This document shows positions 26,903 to 34,681 of a DNA stretch of 64,000 nucleotides, in pieces. The DNA lies in NCBI RefSeq assembly GCF_004116265.1, contig NZ_QOUX01000026.1, forward strand, positions 124,001-188,000, read 5' to 3'. A program made the position numbers and the translations under genes. This stretch comes from Anaerobacillus alkaliphilus (GTDB lineage Bacteria > Bacillota > Bacilli > Bacillales > Anaerobacillaceae). Below the pieces are notes generated by a model. The model made no database searches. It worked only from the letters and a program-made list of their open reading frames with translations, and was not told where the DNA came from. Each line of letters opens with the position of its first letter. The first letter of the stretch is position 1.

Positions 26903-28714
26903 CTACCCAACTATCTGCAACTTCTTATTCCTAAAATTCGCAATATCCAAAAGTTGCTTTCTCAATTCCTCTTTGGATAAGTTATCAAGGTCCCGTACTA
27001 CATCATGACACACATTAATATCCACCAACGGCGTCTTCCCAATGTAGATCTTCGGATAAATCTGCTCAGGATGTACCTCATCCGCTCCTAGCAATTCCTC
27101 AAACATCTTCTCACCTGGTCTCATCCCAGTAAACACAATCGGGATTTCTTCCTCTGTGTATCCCGACAACCTAATCAAGTTCCTCGCCAGATCTACAATT
27201 TTCACCGGCTCACCCATATCGAGGACAAATACCTCTCCACCACGAGCTAAAGCACCTGCTTGAAGTACTAGCCTTGAAGCTTCCGGGATCGTCATAAAAT
27301 ACCTCACCATATCAGAATGCGTCACTGTCACCGGGCCACCTTCTTGAATTTGCTTCTTAAACAGAGGTATTACACTCCCGCGACTCCCTAACACATTTCC
27401 AAATCTCACTGCTACAAACTTCGTATCACTAACAATGTCCATATGCTGAACAATCATCTCTGCGATTCGTTTTGTTGCCCCCATCACGTTCGTTGGATTA
27501 ACCGCTTTATCAGTTGATACCATTACAAACGTTCCAACACTAGCTGAACTCGCTGCTTCTGCAACATTCCTCGTACCAACCACATTATTCTTAACAGCCT
27601 CTTCTGGGTTTCTCTCCATCAACGGTACATGCTTATGTGCTGCTGCGTGGTAAACAACATGAGGCTTGTACTTCTCCATAATTACAAATATCTTCTCCCG
27701 ATCCTGCACGTCAGCTATCTCCGTCTCAACCTGAATGTTCGGATAGCGCTTCTTTAACTCAAGCTCAATCGAGTAAATACTATTCTCACCATGCCCTAAC
27801 AAAACAATCGTCTCAGGACCAAAAGAACACACCTGGCGGCAAACCTCCGAACCAATCGATCCGCCAGCACCCGTCACCAAGATCGTCTTACCTGTTAACT
27901 TTTGACCGATCTTCTCGGTATCTAACTCAACAGGCTCTCTACCTAATAAGTCTTCAACCTCAACATCACGGAACGAATTAACAGATACCTTCCCTACCAT
28001 TAAATCTTCTAACTTAGGAATAATCTGTGTTCTCGCTTTTGTCTTTGAACACTCCATAAAAATATCGTTTAATTCTTTTTTACTTAAAGAAGGGATCGCA
28101 ATAATAATATGATTAATCCGATTTTGCTTTACAACCTGTTCAATTGAAGCACTTGTACCAAGTACCGGAATACCTAATATCTCTAACCCTTGTTTACGCT
28201 GATCATCATCAATAAATGCCACTGGAGTAAGCTCAGCATCAGGGTTTTGCAATAGTTGCCTTGCTACCATTGTCCCACCAGAACCAGCACCAATGATCAA
28301 TGTAGGGATTTGATCTTCTCTACGTTTAATATACGTATCACGATATAATCTCCATGAAAATCTCGATCCACCAATGAGTAGGATATGAAGCATCCATGTA
28401 ATCATCAGTGTTCTGAAAAAAATACTCTGATTAAAAACTAGCTGTAGCACAGCCGTTATCAAGATTGAAAATGTCACAACTTTAAAAATAGCTGCTAACT
28501 CTCCCATACTCGCATACTGCCAAACACGATTATAAATCTTATACCGATTTGCAAAAAAATGATGCGATACTAACAGTGTAATCGAACTTACAATAAGGAC
28601 TGTTGTTAATAGGCTACCAGTAGGAGCTAAGATTAAATACCCAAGAAAGATTGAAAACATGACAATGAATGAGTCCAATAAAGCTAAATAAAACACCCTA
28701 CTTTTCAATGACAA
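26903..28714 (-). CDS. Membrane-bound nucleotide-sugar 4,6-dehydratase, EpsC/CapD/WbpM type
   Basis: A 603-residue protein with four N-terminal transmembrane helices (about 1-110), a first Rossmann region (GAGSGG near 140) and a C-terminal catalytic SDR domain (TGAGGSIGSE near 290). It carries MGATK in place of the usual YxxxK, the hallmark of the large WbpM-type 4,6-dehydratases; VSTDKAVNPTN precedes it. Such enzymes convert UDP-GlcNAc to a UDP-4-keto-6-deoxy sugar used for unusual amino sugars. The start is TTG at 28714, with GGAGGTG 7 bp upstream. It is the first structural gene after a probable EAR leader RNA, exactly where epsC sits in the Bacillus subtilis eps operon. Confidence 0.92.
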   Translation of the reverse strand: MSLKSRVFYLALLDSFIVMFSIFLGYLILAPTGSLLTTVLIVSSITLLVSHHFFANRYKIYNRVWQYASMGELAAIFKVVTFSILITAVLQLVFNQSIFFRTLMITWMLHILLIGGSRFSWRLYRDTYIKRREDQIPTLIIGAGSGGTMVARQLLQNPDAELTPVAFIDDDQRKQGLEILGIPVLGTSASIEQVVKQNRINHIIIAIPSLSKKELNDIFMECSKTKARTQIIPKLEDLMVGKVSVNSFRDVEVEDLLGREPVELDTEKIGQKLTGKTILVTGAGGSIGSEVCRQVCSFGPETIVLLGHGENSIYSIELELKKRYPNIQVETEIADVQDREKIFVIMEKYKPHVVYHAAAHKHVPLMERNPEEAVKNNVVGTRNVAEAASSASVGTFVMVSTDKAVNPTNVMGATKRIAEMIVQHMDIVSDTKFVAVRFGNVLGSRGSVIPLFKKQIQEGGPVTVTHSDMVRYFMTIPEASRLVLQAGALARGGEVFVLDMGEPVKIVDLARNLIRLSGYTEEEIPIVFTGMRPGEKMFEELLGADEVHPEQIYPKIYIGKTPLVDINVCHDVVRDLDNLSKEELRKQLLDIANFRNKKLQIVG

Positions 28715-28869
28715 AACCTACACCTCCGTTATTTATATACAAATAAAAATTTAAGCAAACAAGCTACTTGTAACTTAACTTGCTTAAACCTTCATTTGTA
28801 TGATTTACCCAGACACTCGTACAGAACTTAAACTTATAGTCAATCCACCTTTTACCGAGTTAAATAATT

Positions 28870-29000
28870 AAAGTAAAAGTACGAGGCATCAAACCTCCCC
28901 TCACATTACACCGACGACGACAAAACGTCTAAGGCTTTTACACCCACAGCATAACCGAGTACCTCCATTGATAACGGTAAGGAGACATCACCTAAAACGA
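28870..29000 (-). ncRNA. Candidate EAR/epsC leader RNA (processive antitermination element)
   Basis: Between the 46-residue ORF and the EpsC-like gene lies about 285 bp without a substantial gene. Its 5' half is much less AT-rich than other gaps and looks structured on the minus strand: GTCTCC pairs with GGAG, GACG with CGTC, and GAGG with CCTC in small hairpins. The EAR (Rfam epsC) RNA of Bacillales is known to lie directly upstream of epsC in exopolysaccharide operons and to let RNA polymerase pass distal terminators. Position and structure fit, but I could not run a covariance search. The region also contains a 20-codon frame (MEVLGYAVGVKALDVLSSSV), which I think is incidental. Confidence 0.6.
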
Positions 29001-29141
29001 TTAAGTTTTACTCAATAATTGTTTCCTTCGTTCAATTGCTTCTATTACTAAACGTTTGATTGTATCTAACTGATCATCAGTTGCATCCTGCTTGATATAT
29101 CGGATAGTCTTTACGATTGACTTTGATACTTTATGATCCAT
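29001..29141 (-). CDS. Small hypothetical protein, 46 residues
   Basis: A 46-codon frame starting with ATG at 29141, preceded by a good AAGGTG site about 6 bp upstream. The peptide (starting MDHKVSKSIVKTIRYIKQDA and ending RKQLLSKT) is charged and predicted mostly helical, with an amphipathic segment DQLDTIKRLVIEAIERR. It has no signal peptide. It lies between the phosphatase gene and the candidate EAR element, inside the capsule operon. I do not recognise a family; a small regulatory or adaptor protein is one guess. It is supported by the start context and even helical pattern only. Confidence 0.6.
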   Translation of the reverse strand: MDHKVSKSIVKTIRYIKQDATDDQLDTIKRLVIEAIERRKQLLSKT

Positions 29142-29161
29142 AGTTATCACCTTATTAATGT

Positions 29162-29317
29162 AATGTAGAATGCAAAATGTAGAATGTAGAATGGCGCAAG
29201 ATTATTCAAAAGATGTCTTTCATCTGTATGGCATCGAAGATGCAATAAATCTCCTCCGAACCAACCCTCACCATTCATAATTCATAATTCTTAATTCTAA
29301 ACTTTACATTCTACATT
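29162..29317. repeat. Palindromic intergenic repeat with imperfect terminal inverted repeats
   Basis: The left end AATGTAGAATG is matched by CATTCTACATT at the right end, with further similarity inward (repeats of ATGTAGA on the left, and of TTCATAATTC on the right). The core carries no gene. The layout resembles small dispersed palindromic or MITE-like elements in Bacillaceae genomes. It sits between the PHP phosphatase stop and the 46-residue ORF, inside an operon. Confidence 0.65.
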
Positions 29318-29321
29318 GCTC

Positions 29322-30089
29322 TTAAAAAATCCCCAAAAACTTCTTCCTCTTAATCTTCTCCGGTTGATTCACCGATACAAAACTTCCTTTTACTAACAAT
29401 TCTGTATTTTCTTGGAAGAGATAACGATAAGAAACACCATATTGCTTATCAATCAGTTCGTAAGCTTCTCTTAGATGAAAGGATCGACTAGTTGTGTTAT
29501 GAGCATCTGAAGCAATAAAGTGCGTCAAATTGTGTTCAATTAGATCATTTGTGAATTTCTTAATTTTCTTTCCAAATCTTCCTGTCACACTTGACGCTGT
29601 AACCTGCGTTAATGCTCCACTTTCCACAAGCTTGTATAATAGATCAGGTGTTTCGATGATTTCACTGTTACGTTCTGGATGAACGATTATTGGCGTTAAC
29701 CCTTGTAATTGAATATCGTATAGAAGTTTGTTCGTATATCTAGGAACATGATCAGATGGCAGCTCAACAAACAAGTATTTGTTTGTGTTATTTAACGTAA
29801 GAATTTCTGCCTTCTCTAAGTTCTTAACCATTTCTCCGTGTATCCGTGTTTCTTGCCCCGGTAAAATGGTTAGAGGGATCTTGGCATCTAGCAATACTTC
29901 ATTAAGCATGTCTACTTCAGTGAAGATCTTTTCTCTCGAATTTTCATAACTACCATTAAAATGATGGGGAGTGGCAATAATCGTTGTAATTCCTTCTTCC
30001 ACAGCTAGCTTGGCCATCGCTAACGATTGTTCAATCGTTTTCGGACCATCATCAACCCCTGCAAGTATGTGACAATGGATATCAATCAT
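29322..30089 (-). CDS. Protein-tyrosine phosphatase, PHP family (CpsB/CapC/YwqE type)
   Basis: A metal-dependent phosphotyrosine phosphatase that resets the capsule tyrosine kinase encoded just upstream. The 255 residues fit the family. Metal-binding motifs of the PHP domain are visible: MIDIHCHILAGVDDGP at the N-terminus, ATPHH near 40, HPERN near 137 and ASDAHN near 193. An AGGGGGT site lies 7 bp before the ATG. It completes the regulator/kinase/phosphatase set that tunes polymer chain length and export. Confidence 0.94.
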   Translation of the reverse strand: MIDIHCHILAGVDDGPKTIEQSLAMAKLAVEEGITTIIATPHHFNGSYENSREKIFTEVDMLNEVLLDAKIPLTILPGQETRIHGEMVKNLEKAEILTLNNTNKYLFVELPSDHVPRYTNKLLYDIQLQGLTPIIVHPERNSEIIETPDLLYKLVESGALTQVTASSVTGRFGKKIKKFTNDLIEHNLTHFIASDAHNTTSRSFHLREAYELIDKQYGVSYRYLFQENTELLVKGSFVSVNQPEKIKRKKFLGIF

Positions 30090-30195
30090 ATTACCTACCC
30101 CCTTTACAAAAAATGACTCATTTTACTATTGTTTTACAGAATTCGCACGCCTAATTATAACAACTTTCGTACTAAATAATGATAGGTAATTATTC

Positions 30196-30894
30196 CTATT
30201 TCTTTCCGTAGTAGTAATAATAATCACTTTGTTTTGTTTCTTTACGGTTTAGAACGACACCTAATAACTTCGCTTTTGCACTCACCAATAGTTCTTTTGC
30301 CTTAACCGCACCTTCTTTTTCAGTCTTGCCACTTGCCACTACAAGAACCGCTCCATCAGCTTTATTCGCAAGAACCTGTGCATCAGTTACAGCCATTACT
30401 GGCGGTGTATCAAAGACGACTGTATCAAAATGTTGCAGTGCTTCTTGAATTAATTCGTCCATACTAGCAGACGCTAATAACTCGGCTGGATTTGGTGGAA
30501 TTGGCCCACTTGTTAACAGTGATAAATTAGCTACATCTGTTTCAAGTACAACTGCTTTAAGCTCACTTTGCTTTGTTAACACATTCGTAAGACCAAATGT
30601 ATTTACTTGCCCAAATGTATAATGAGCCGTCGGTTTGCGTAAATCGGCATCGACTAGTAATACATTCTTTCCTTGCTGTGCTAACACTACTGCTAGATTC
30701 GCAGCAGTTGTTGATTTCCCTTCACCAGGTCCAGTAGATGTAATGACAATCGTACGTACTTCTTGATCTAATGATGAGAATTGAATATTCGTACGGATTG
30801 TACGATATTGCTCAGCAATTGGTGACTTTGGTCGAAGGTGAGTGATCAAACTTCTTCGTTTCGGATCCAATGAATTCTTATCTTTACGCGCCAA
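30196..30894 (-). CDS. Capsule tyrosine autokinase (CpsD/CapB/YwqD type)
   Basis: A cytoplasmic BY-kinase that autophosphorylates on a C-terminal tyrosine cluster, which is present here as YYYYYGKK. Walker A (TGPGEGKSTTAAN near 55), Walker A' (LLVDADLRKPT near 80) and Walker B (VVFDTPPV near 160) are all visible. It needs the membrane activator encoded just upstream. I place the start at TTG 30894, giving MARKDKNSLD as in related kinases, with AAAGGA 10 bp upstream; the GTG at 30903 is only one base from that site. It overlaps the activator gene by about 10 bp. Confidence 0.93.
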   Translation of the reverse strand: MARKDKNSLDPKRRSLITHLRPKSPIAEQYRTIRTNIQFSSLDQEVRTIVITSTGPGEGKSTTAANLAVVLAQQGKNVLLVDADLRKPTAHYTFGQVNTFGLTNVLTKQSELKAVVLETDVANLSLLTSGPIPPNPAELLASASMDELIQEALQHFDTVVFDTPPVMAVTDAQVLANKADGAVLVVASGKTEKEGAVKAKELLVSAKAKLLGVVLNRKETKQSDYYYYYGKK

Positions 30895-31630
30895 TTTTGC
30901 CACTTCCTTTCTCTACTTTTTCAGACTGACCATAACCATGTTCATTGATATGCTCTTCATCAATTACTGGGATCGCTCCTAGGACTGGAAGACCTAATAA
31001 TTTTTCTATATCTTCTTCAGTACGAACTGTGTTGTTTAAGAACTCAAGTAAGAATGCTAATCCAACACTTGTCATTAACCCAACAACAAACGCAATCGCC
31101 ATATTTAAGTTCGGCTTAGGTGAAATTGGCGTTGGCACGGCTGACAATTCTGCTCGTGATAAAATATGAATGTTATCTACTTTCAATAAATACTGTATCT
31201 CCCGTTGAAATACTTCTGCAGTTACATTGGCAATTTCGGTTGCCAACACTGGATTTGTATCTTGAACCGTAATCTTCACAACTTGAGATCGTCCTTCTTG
31301 AGATACCGTAAGTTGTGTAGCAATATTTCTATCGATCCCGATTTCTTCTTTTACTTGATTTAAAATATACGGACTTTTCATAATCACGTTATACGTTTCA
31401 ATGTATTTCGAATCTGAGTCAAAAGGATTACCACCAGATAATAACGATGAGATTGACCCAGCCGCTGCTTGACTGACTAATATTTGTGTTGAAGCCTGGT
31501 ACTTAGGTGTGATCACAAAATAACTCATAATTGCACTAATACCTACAGCTAGGATTGTAATAGATATAATTAACGCAATACGTTTTCTTAACGTTTCAAA
31601 TAACTCTTTTAAGCTAATTGTTTCTTCCAT
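30884..31630 (-). CDS. Wzz-type chain-length determinant and kinase activator (CpsC/CapA/YwqC type)
   Basis: A membrane protein of 248 residues with a helix near each end (about 18-40 and about 175-197) and an extracytoplasmic domain between. The N-terminal LKELFETLRKR and the proline-rich PTPISPKPNLNMAIAF before the second helix are typical of Wzz proteins. Its C-terminal tail activates the tyrosine kinase encoded next. I prefer the ATG at 31630, because GGAGG lies 5 bp upstream inside the longer frame that begins at 31645. It is the first gene of the capsule operon, with a promoter about 45 bp upstream. Confidence 0.92.
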   Translation of the reverse strand: MEETISLKELFETLRKRIALIISITILAVGISAIMSYFVITPKYQASTQILVSQAAAGSISSLLSGGNPFDSDSKYIETYNVIMKSPYILNQVKEEIGIDRNIATQLTVSQEGRSQVVKITVQDTNPVLATEIANVTAEVFQREIQYLLKVDNIHILSRAELSAVPTPISPKPNLNMAIAFVVGLMTSVGLAFLLEFLNNTVRTEEDIEKLLGLPVLGAIPVIDEEHINEHGYGQSEKVEKGSGKIGA

Positions 31631-31672
31631 GATTTCCTCCATCATTCTCTTTATTTCTACAAAACTAGTAAA

Positions 31673-31703
31673 ATTATATCACACAAAAAGACATATTTGT
31701 GAA
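31673..31703 (-). promoter_or_regulatory. Candidate promoter of the capsule operon
   Basis: On the minus strand TATAAT (31678-31673), with an upstream TGTG extension, is preceded by TTCACA (31703-31698) at 19 bp. TTCACA has an inverted partner TGTGAA about 13 bp further upstream, which could be an operator. The -10 is excellent and the spacing long, so an activator may be needed. Confidence 0.55.
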
Positions 31704-31756
31704 TATTACTACATAGTTTCACAGATACATTTCGGGTTATTTCGCGCTTTTTCGCA

Positions 31757-31788
31757 ATAAAAAAGGGTAAAGTGTCGAACTTTACCAC
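31757..31788 (-). terminator. Rho-independent terminator of the 31795-32508 gene
   Basis: A perfect eight-base-pair stem GGTAAAGT/ACTTTACC with a 5-nt loop is followed on the minus strand by CTTTTTT, 8 bp after the stop codon. It separates the upstream gene from the capsule operon promoter. Confidence 0.88.
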
Positions 31789-31794
31789 CTTAAT

Positions 31795-32508
31795 TTACTT
31801 GGTTAATTCTGCTAGCTTTTGAACAGCTCTTTGTTCACGAAGACGCTTTTCCGCTTGGTATTGCGCACGGAATGGACTAGCTTCGTTTTTAGAAAACCCA
31901 TTTGCAACTAAGTCTACTTCAAGTTCGGTATAAATACGGTTAAACTGTTGGTCCGAGCTTGACTCTAATTTTTGAACGTCAGCAATGAGCTTGTTTTGAA
32001 AATCACGCATGCTAACATTTTCATTATTGGCTTGTTTTGCTTTCACATCTGCAATAGCAGCATCTAGGATTGCATCTAGCTCAGCACTAATTTGCCCTTC
32101 TAACGCAAGAAACTTCACCATATATTCCTGTTTGACTTCGCTTATGTTTTTATTATTCTCTGTTGTATTGTTCGTTGGTTGAGTTTCTGAATTTGCTGCG
32201 CTTGTTCCTGTTGTCGGCTGCGTTGATGATGTGAGAGGCTTGTCAGTTGTTACTTCTGTTGATGAGTTGCTTGTTGATTGGTCATTGTTTGTTGTTTCAT
32301 TATTTGTTTCTGTTTGTTTATTATCCGGGTTTGTGAACTTTGTCGTATCTACAGTACGAACTTTAATCCCTTCACTTTCTAAGGCAAAAGCTGCTTCAGC
32401 CCCAGATAATTCTACTTTTTCTTTCCATTTGACACTACCAAAAACTACTGCACCAATTGCTGCTACTAAGCAGAAGGTTACTAGTAAGTTTCTATATACC
32501 TTTTTCAT
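31795..32508 (-). CDS. Hypothetical membrane-anchored protein with Ser/Thr/Asn-rich linker
   Basis: 237 residues with an N-terminal hydrophobic segment (LLVTFCLVAAIGAVVFGS, about 8-25) that is a signal or membrane anchor. A low-complexity linker rich in T, S, N and Q (about 58-120) follows. Then comes a charged, helical C-terminal domain (about 125-237) containing KFLALEGQISAELDAIL and KRLREQRAVQKLAELTK. It has no catalytic motif that I recognise. AAGGAG lies 7 bp before the ATG, and it has its own promoter and terminator. The layout suggests a surface domain carried on a flexible stalk through the wall; the neighbours are the SLH proteins and capsule genes. Function unknown. Confidence 0.8.
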   Translation of the reverse strand: MKKVYRNLLVTFCLVAAIGAVVFGSVKWKEKVELSGAEAAFALESEGIKVRTVDTTKFTNPDNKQTETNNETTNNDQSTSNSSTEVTTDKPLTSSTQPTTGTSAANSETQPTNNTTENNKNISEVKQEYMVKFLALEGQISAELDAILDAAIADVKAKQANNENVSMRDFQNKLIADVQKLESSSDQQFNRIYTELEVDLVANGFSKNEASPFRAQYQAEKRLREQRAVQKLAELTK

Positions 32509-32543
32509 TTCGACTCTCCTTCGACAAAACTTTTTCTTCGTTT

Positions 32544-32572
32544 ATCATACTTGAATAAAAATTCGGTTTCAA
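32544..32572 (-). promoter_or_regulatory. Sigma-A-type promoter, TTGAAA-17-TATGAT
   Basis: On the minus strand TTGAAA (32572-32567) and TATGAT (32549-32544) are spaced exactly 17 bp, about 35 bp before the start of the anchored-protein gene. An inverted repeat ATACTTG (32547-32553) / CAAGTAT (32576-32582) overlaps the -10 and flanks the -35, a plausible repressor site. Confidence 0.65.
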
Positions 32573-32727
32573 TAACAAGTATGAAAATGGCGCTAACAAT
32601 TTACTTGTAAAAATACCTTTTTTTAGTAGAATGCTATATTTTTATCAATTATATCAGCCTTAAATACAAATGAAAAACCTTCATATTACTTTCTTTACAA
32701 AGTAGCCCGAAGGGCTCTACCACTACA

Positions 32728-32772
32728 AAAGAAAACAAACTAGCACTCTATTAACAAAAATGCTAGTTTGTA
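32728..32772 (-). terminator. Rho-independent terminator of the small SLH protein gene
   Basis: The stem CAAACTAGCA/TGCTAGTTTG is followed on the minus strand by TTTTCTTTTG, 10 bp after the stop codon. A second compact hairpin, AGCCC-GAA-GGGCT at 32704-32716, lies just beyond. Confidence 0.88.
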
Positions 32773-32781
32773 TAAATTTCA

Positions 32782-34146
32782 TTATTTCATTTTTACATTA
32801 ATCGTAATCGAACGGGAATTTCCATTGCTGTCCGTATACGTTCCTGTCACTGCAAAGCTATCTCTTAGCTCACGGATCAAGCCGAAATCAAGATTTAATT
32901 CGGCAATTAACGCCGCAAATGACATGTTGTTTTCACCTTTTGTTAGTGTTTCAGTTTCTGTTCCGCCTAAAGGATTAGAAACAGTCATCGTCACATTTTC
33001 CGAAATCGTCATTTTGCCATCACGAAGTGTGCGATTATTTGGCTCAGCGCTAAGATCAAACGAAATCGTCGTTGCTGTCGCTGTGTTAGAAACTGCTCCA
33101 GTAATTTGTGTACCTGCTGATGTTGTTAAATGAGCAGCTGAGATCATCGGACGTACCATATCACTAGCCGTTGCATTCACTTGGCCAACGTCATTACCAG
33201 AAGTATCTTTTAAATTACCTGTATATGTCACTGAAGGACGAGCATCCGTATCAGCACTTGAACGTTCCGTTAAGTTTAGGGTAATTGTTGAGCCACTTGT
33301 TTGAACAGAAGAAATCGTATAGCCGTTAACCGTAAACTTATTTGCTTCTACCGAACTCGAAGCGATAGATACTGAAAACTGTAAAAGAACTGCATCAATT
33401 CTACCGTTATTGTTGCTATCAACAGTGAAGATGCTTGTTAATTGTGTTGACGAACCTACTCCCGGTACTCCAGGGGCTGGTGCACCAGGAGCTGGAGTTG
33501 TTCCACCTTGTGTCGGTATCGTGCCTAGTTCCATCGCACGGAATAAGAAAACTGTGAATTCTGCTCTTGTTACAAATCCTTTTGGATCAAAGACATCTCC
33601 TGGTTTCCCTTTTGTTACTCCATTTTGGTATAGAGTAATCACATCCTGAAGATGGGCCTGTGCAATTAATCGTTGGTCATTTATTTTTACCGAAGTAGTT
33701 GATACTGGTTTTAACTCAAACGCACGAACTAAGACAGAAGCCATTTGCTCACGCGTTAAGCGATCAGTTGGCCCAAACGTACCATCCGGGTTTCCACGGA
33801 AGATCCCTGCTTGTTTTGTTGCAGCTGCAGCACTCGTGTAGTAAAGTCCCGTACGTACATCCTTAAAGCTTGTCCCCTGTGCAGCCGGCAGCTTTAAAGC
33901 ACGTTGGAAAAGTACTGCTGCATCTGCACGGTTTAGTCTGTGATTTGGACGAAATGATCCATCGTCATATCCCTTAATAATCCCTTGGTTGGCAAGTGTG
34001 ATAACATTAGCATAGCCAAATTCACCCGGTTTATAATCTGTAAAAGTCACCTGAGCTGATGCAGGATTAGCCCATGTCATGATTGGTAATAACAATACTA
34101 CAGCTAATAGCAATCTTATATATGTAGCTGTCATTTTTCTCATCAT
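32782..34146 (-). CDS. SLH-domain surface protein with C-terminal Ig-like beta domains
   Basis: An exported 454-residue protein. After a signal peptide (about 1-32) come three SLH domains (about 34-86, 92-145 and 150-203, with GYDDGSFRPNHRLNRAD and DGTFGPTDRLTREQM). These bind the secondary wall polymer non-covalently. A Pro/Gly/Ala linker (about 206-228) leads to two probable beta-sandwich domains; SRSADT-type and SITIN-type strands are seen but no catalytic motif. GGAGG lies 6 bp before the first ATG at 34146. It lies between the capsule operon and the two giant SLH proteins. It may be a minor S-layer component or an adhesin. Confidence 0.88.
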   Translation of the reverse strand: MMRKMTATYIRLLLAVVLLLPIMTWANPASAQVTFTDYKPGEFGYANVITLANQGIIKGYDDGSFRPNHRLNRADAAVLFQRALKLPAAQGTSFKDVRTGLYYTSAAAATKQAGIFRGNPDGTFGPTDRLTREQMASVLVRAFELKPVSTTSVKINDQRLIAQAHLQDVITLYQNGVTKGKPGDVFDPKGFVTRAEFTVFLFRAMELGTIPTQGGTTPAPGAPAPGVPGVGSSTQLTSIFTVDSNNNGRIDAVLLQFSVSIASSSVEANKFTVNGYTISSVQTSGSTITLNLTERSSADTDARPSVTYTGNLKDTSGNDVGQVNATASDMVRPMISAAHLTTSAGTQITGAVSNTATATTISFDLSAEPNNRTLRDGKMTISENVTMTVSNPLGGTETETLTKGENNMSFAALIAELNLDFGLIRELRDSFAVTGTYTDSNGNSRSITINVKMK

Positions 34147-34305
34147 TTATCTCCTCCAAGTCTAGTTATACAAAGTTTACAATACCATAGAGTCGTAGAT
34201 TTTAGTATTGCTTTTTGGTAATTTTCTGGTGGATATGATTGGAAGTTGGTTTGTTGGTATGGGTTAGTTGGTCAGGTTTCTATATTCATTCGGTTTGTTC
34301 GTCTT

Positions 34306-34318
34306 AGCTCGAAGAGCT
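34306..34318. repeat. Palindrome AGCTCGAAGAGCT without T-run
   Basis: The same palindrome is the core of the terminators at 26869-26881 and (one base pair shorter) 25838-25848. Here no T-run follows on either strand, so it may be a decayed terminator or a different small element. Confidence 0.55.
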
Positions 34319-34336
34319 GATCCTCCCCTATCCAAC

Positions 34337-34387
34337 TAACCACAAAAACGCAAATCAGCCACAAGATGTGGAAAATCTGCGTTTTTG
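34337..34387. terminator. Bidirectional terminator-like hairpin
   Basis: CAAAAACGCA (34343-34352) pairs with TGCGTTTTTG (34378-34387), with a small inner stem CCACA/TGTGG between them. T-runs follow on both strands. It lies about 300 bp downstream of the first giant gene, past that gene's own terminator, and upstream of the small SLH gene. Confidence 0.7.
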
Positions 34388-34463
34388 GTTTATATTATAA
34401 GCTCTGTCTCACATAAAATTTTCTGTAACCCACAACCATCAATTACCTTAGTAGACGAACTTG

Positions 34464-34550
34464 CCGTTGTTGTTTGGCAACAACGGTATAGCTTGTCAGT
34501 ACTTGTCCAAAGACAAGAAAAAAACATAAAATGATGAGATGAGTCTCATC
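34464..34550. repeat. Cluster of three perfect hairpins in the gap after the giant gene
   Basis: CCGTTGTTG/CAACAACGG (34464-34486), CTTGTC/GACAAG (34502-34517, followed by seven A) and GATGAGA/TCTCATC (34533-34550) follow each other with short spacers. The 34147-34681 gap has no gene that I recognise. The cluster could be a transcript-protecting 3' structure or the remnant of a mobile element. Confidence 0.6.
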
Positions 34551-34602
34551 TGACATTTGCTCGTCATTGTTTTCCTCCTTTAAAGGTTAGTTTCGAAAAA
34601 AT

Positions 34603-34666
34603 AAGGGTCTTACCCTAGATTTGGCCCCTTAAAAGGAAAATACAAATCTGCTAAGGTACGACCCTT
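34603..34666 (-). terminator. Long hairpin terminator of giant SLH gene 1
   Basis: AAGGGTCTTACCCTAGATTT pairs imperfectly with its partner, which ends in AAGGTACGACCCTT. It lies 15 bp after the stop. The hairpin is clearly related to the one behind the second giant gene (46811-46866), so it was duplicated with the gene. The T-run here is weaker. Confidence 0.75.
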
Positions 34667-34681
34667 CATCGTTGTTAAAGC

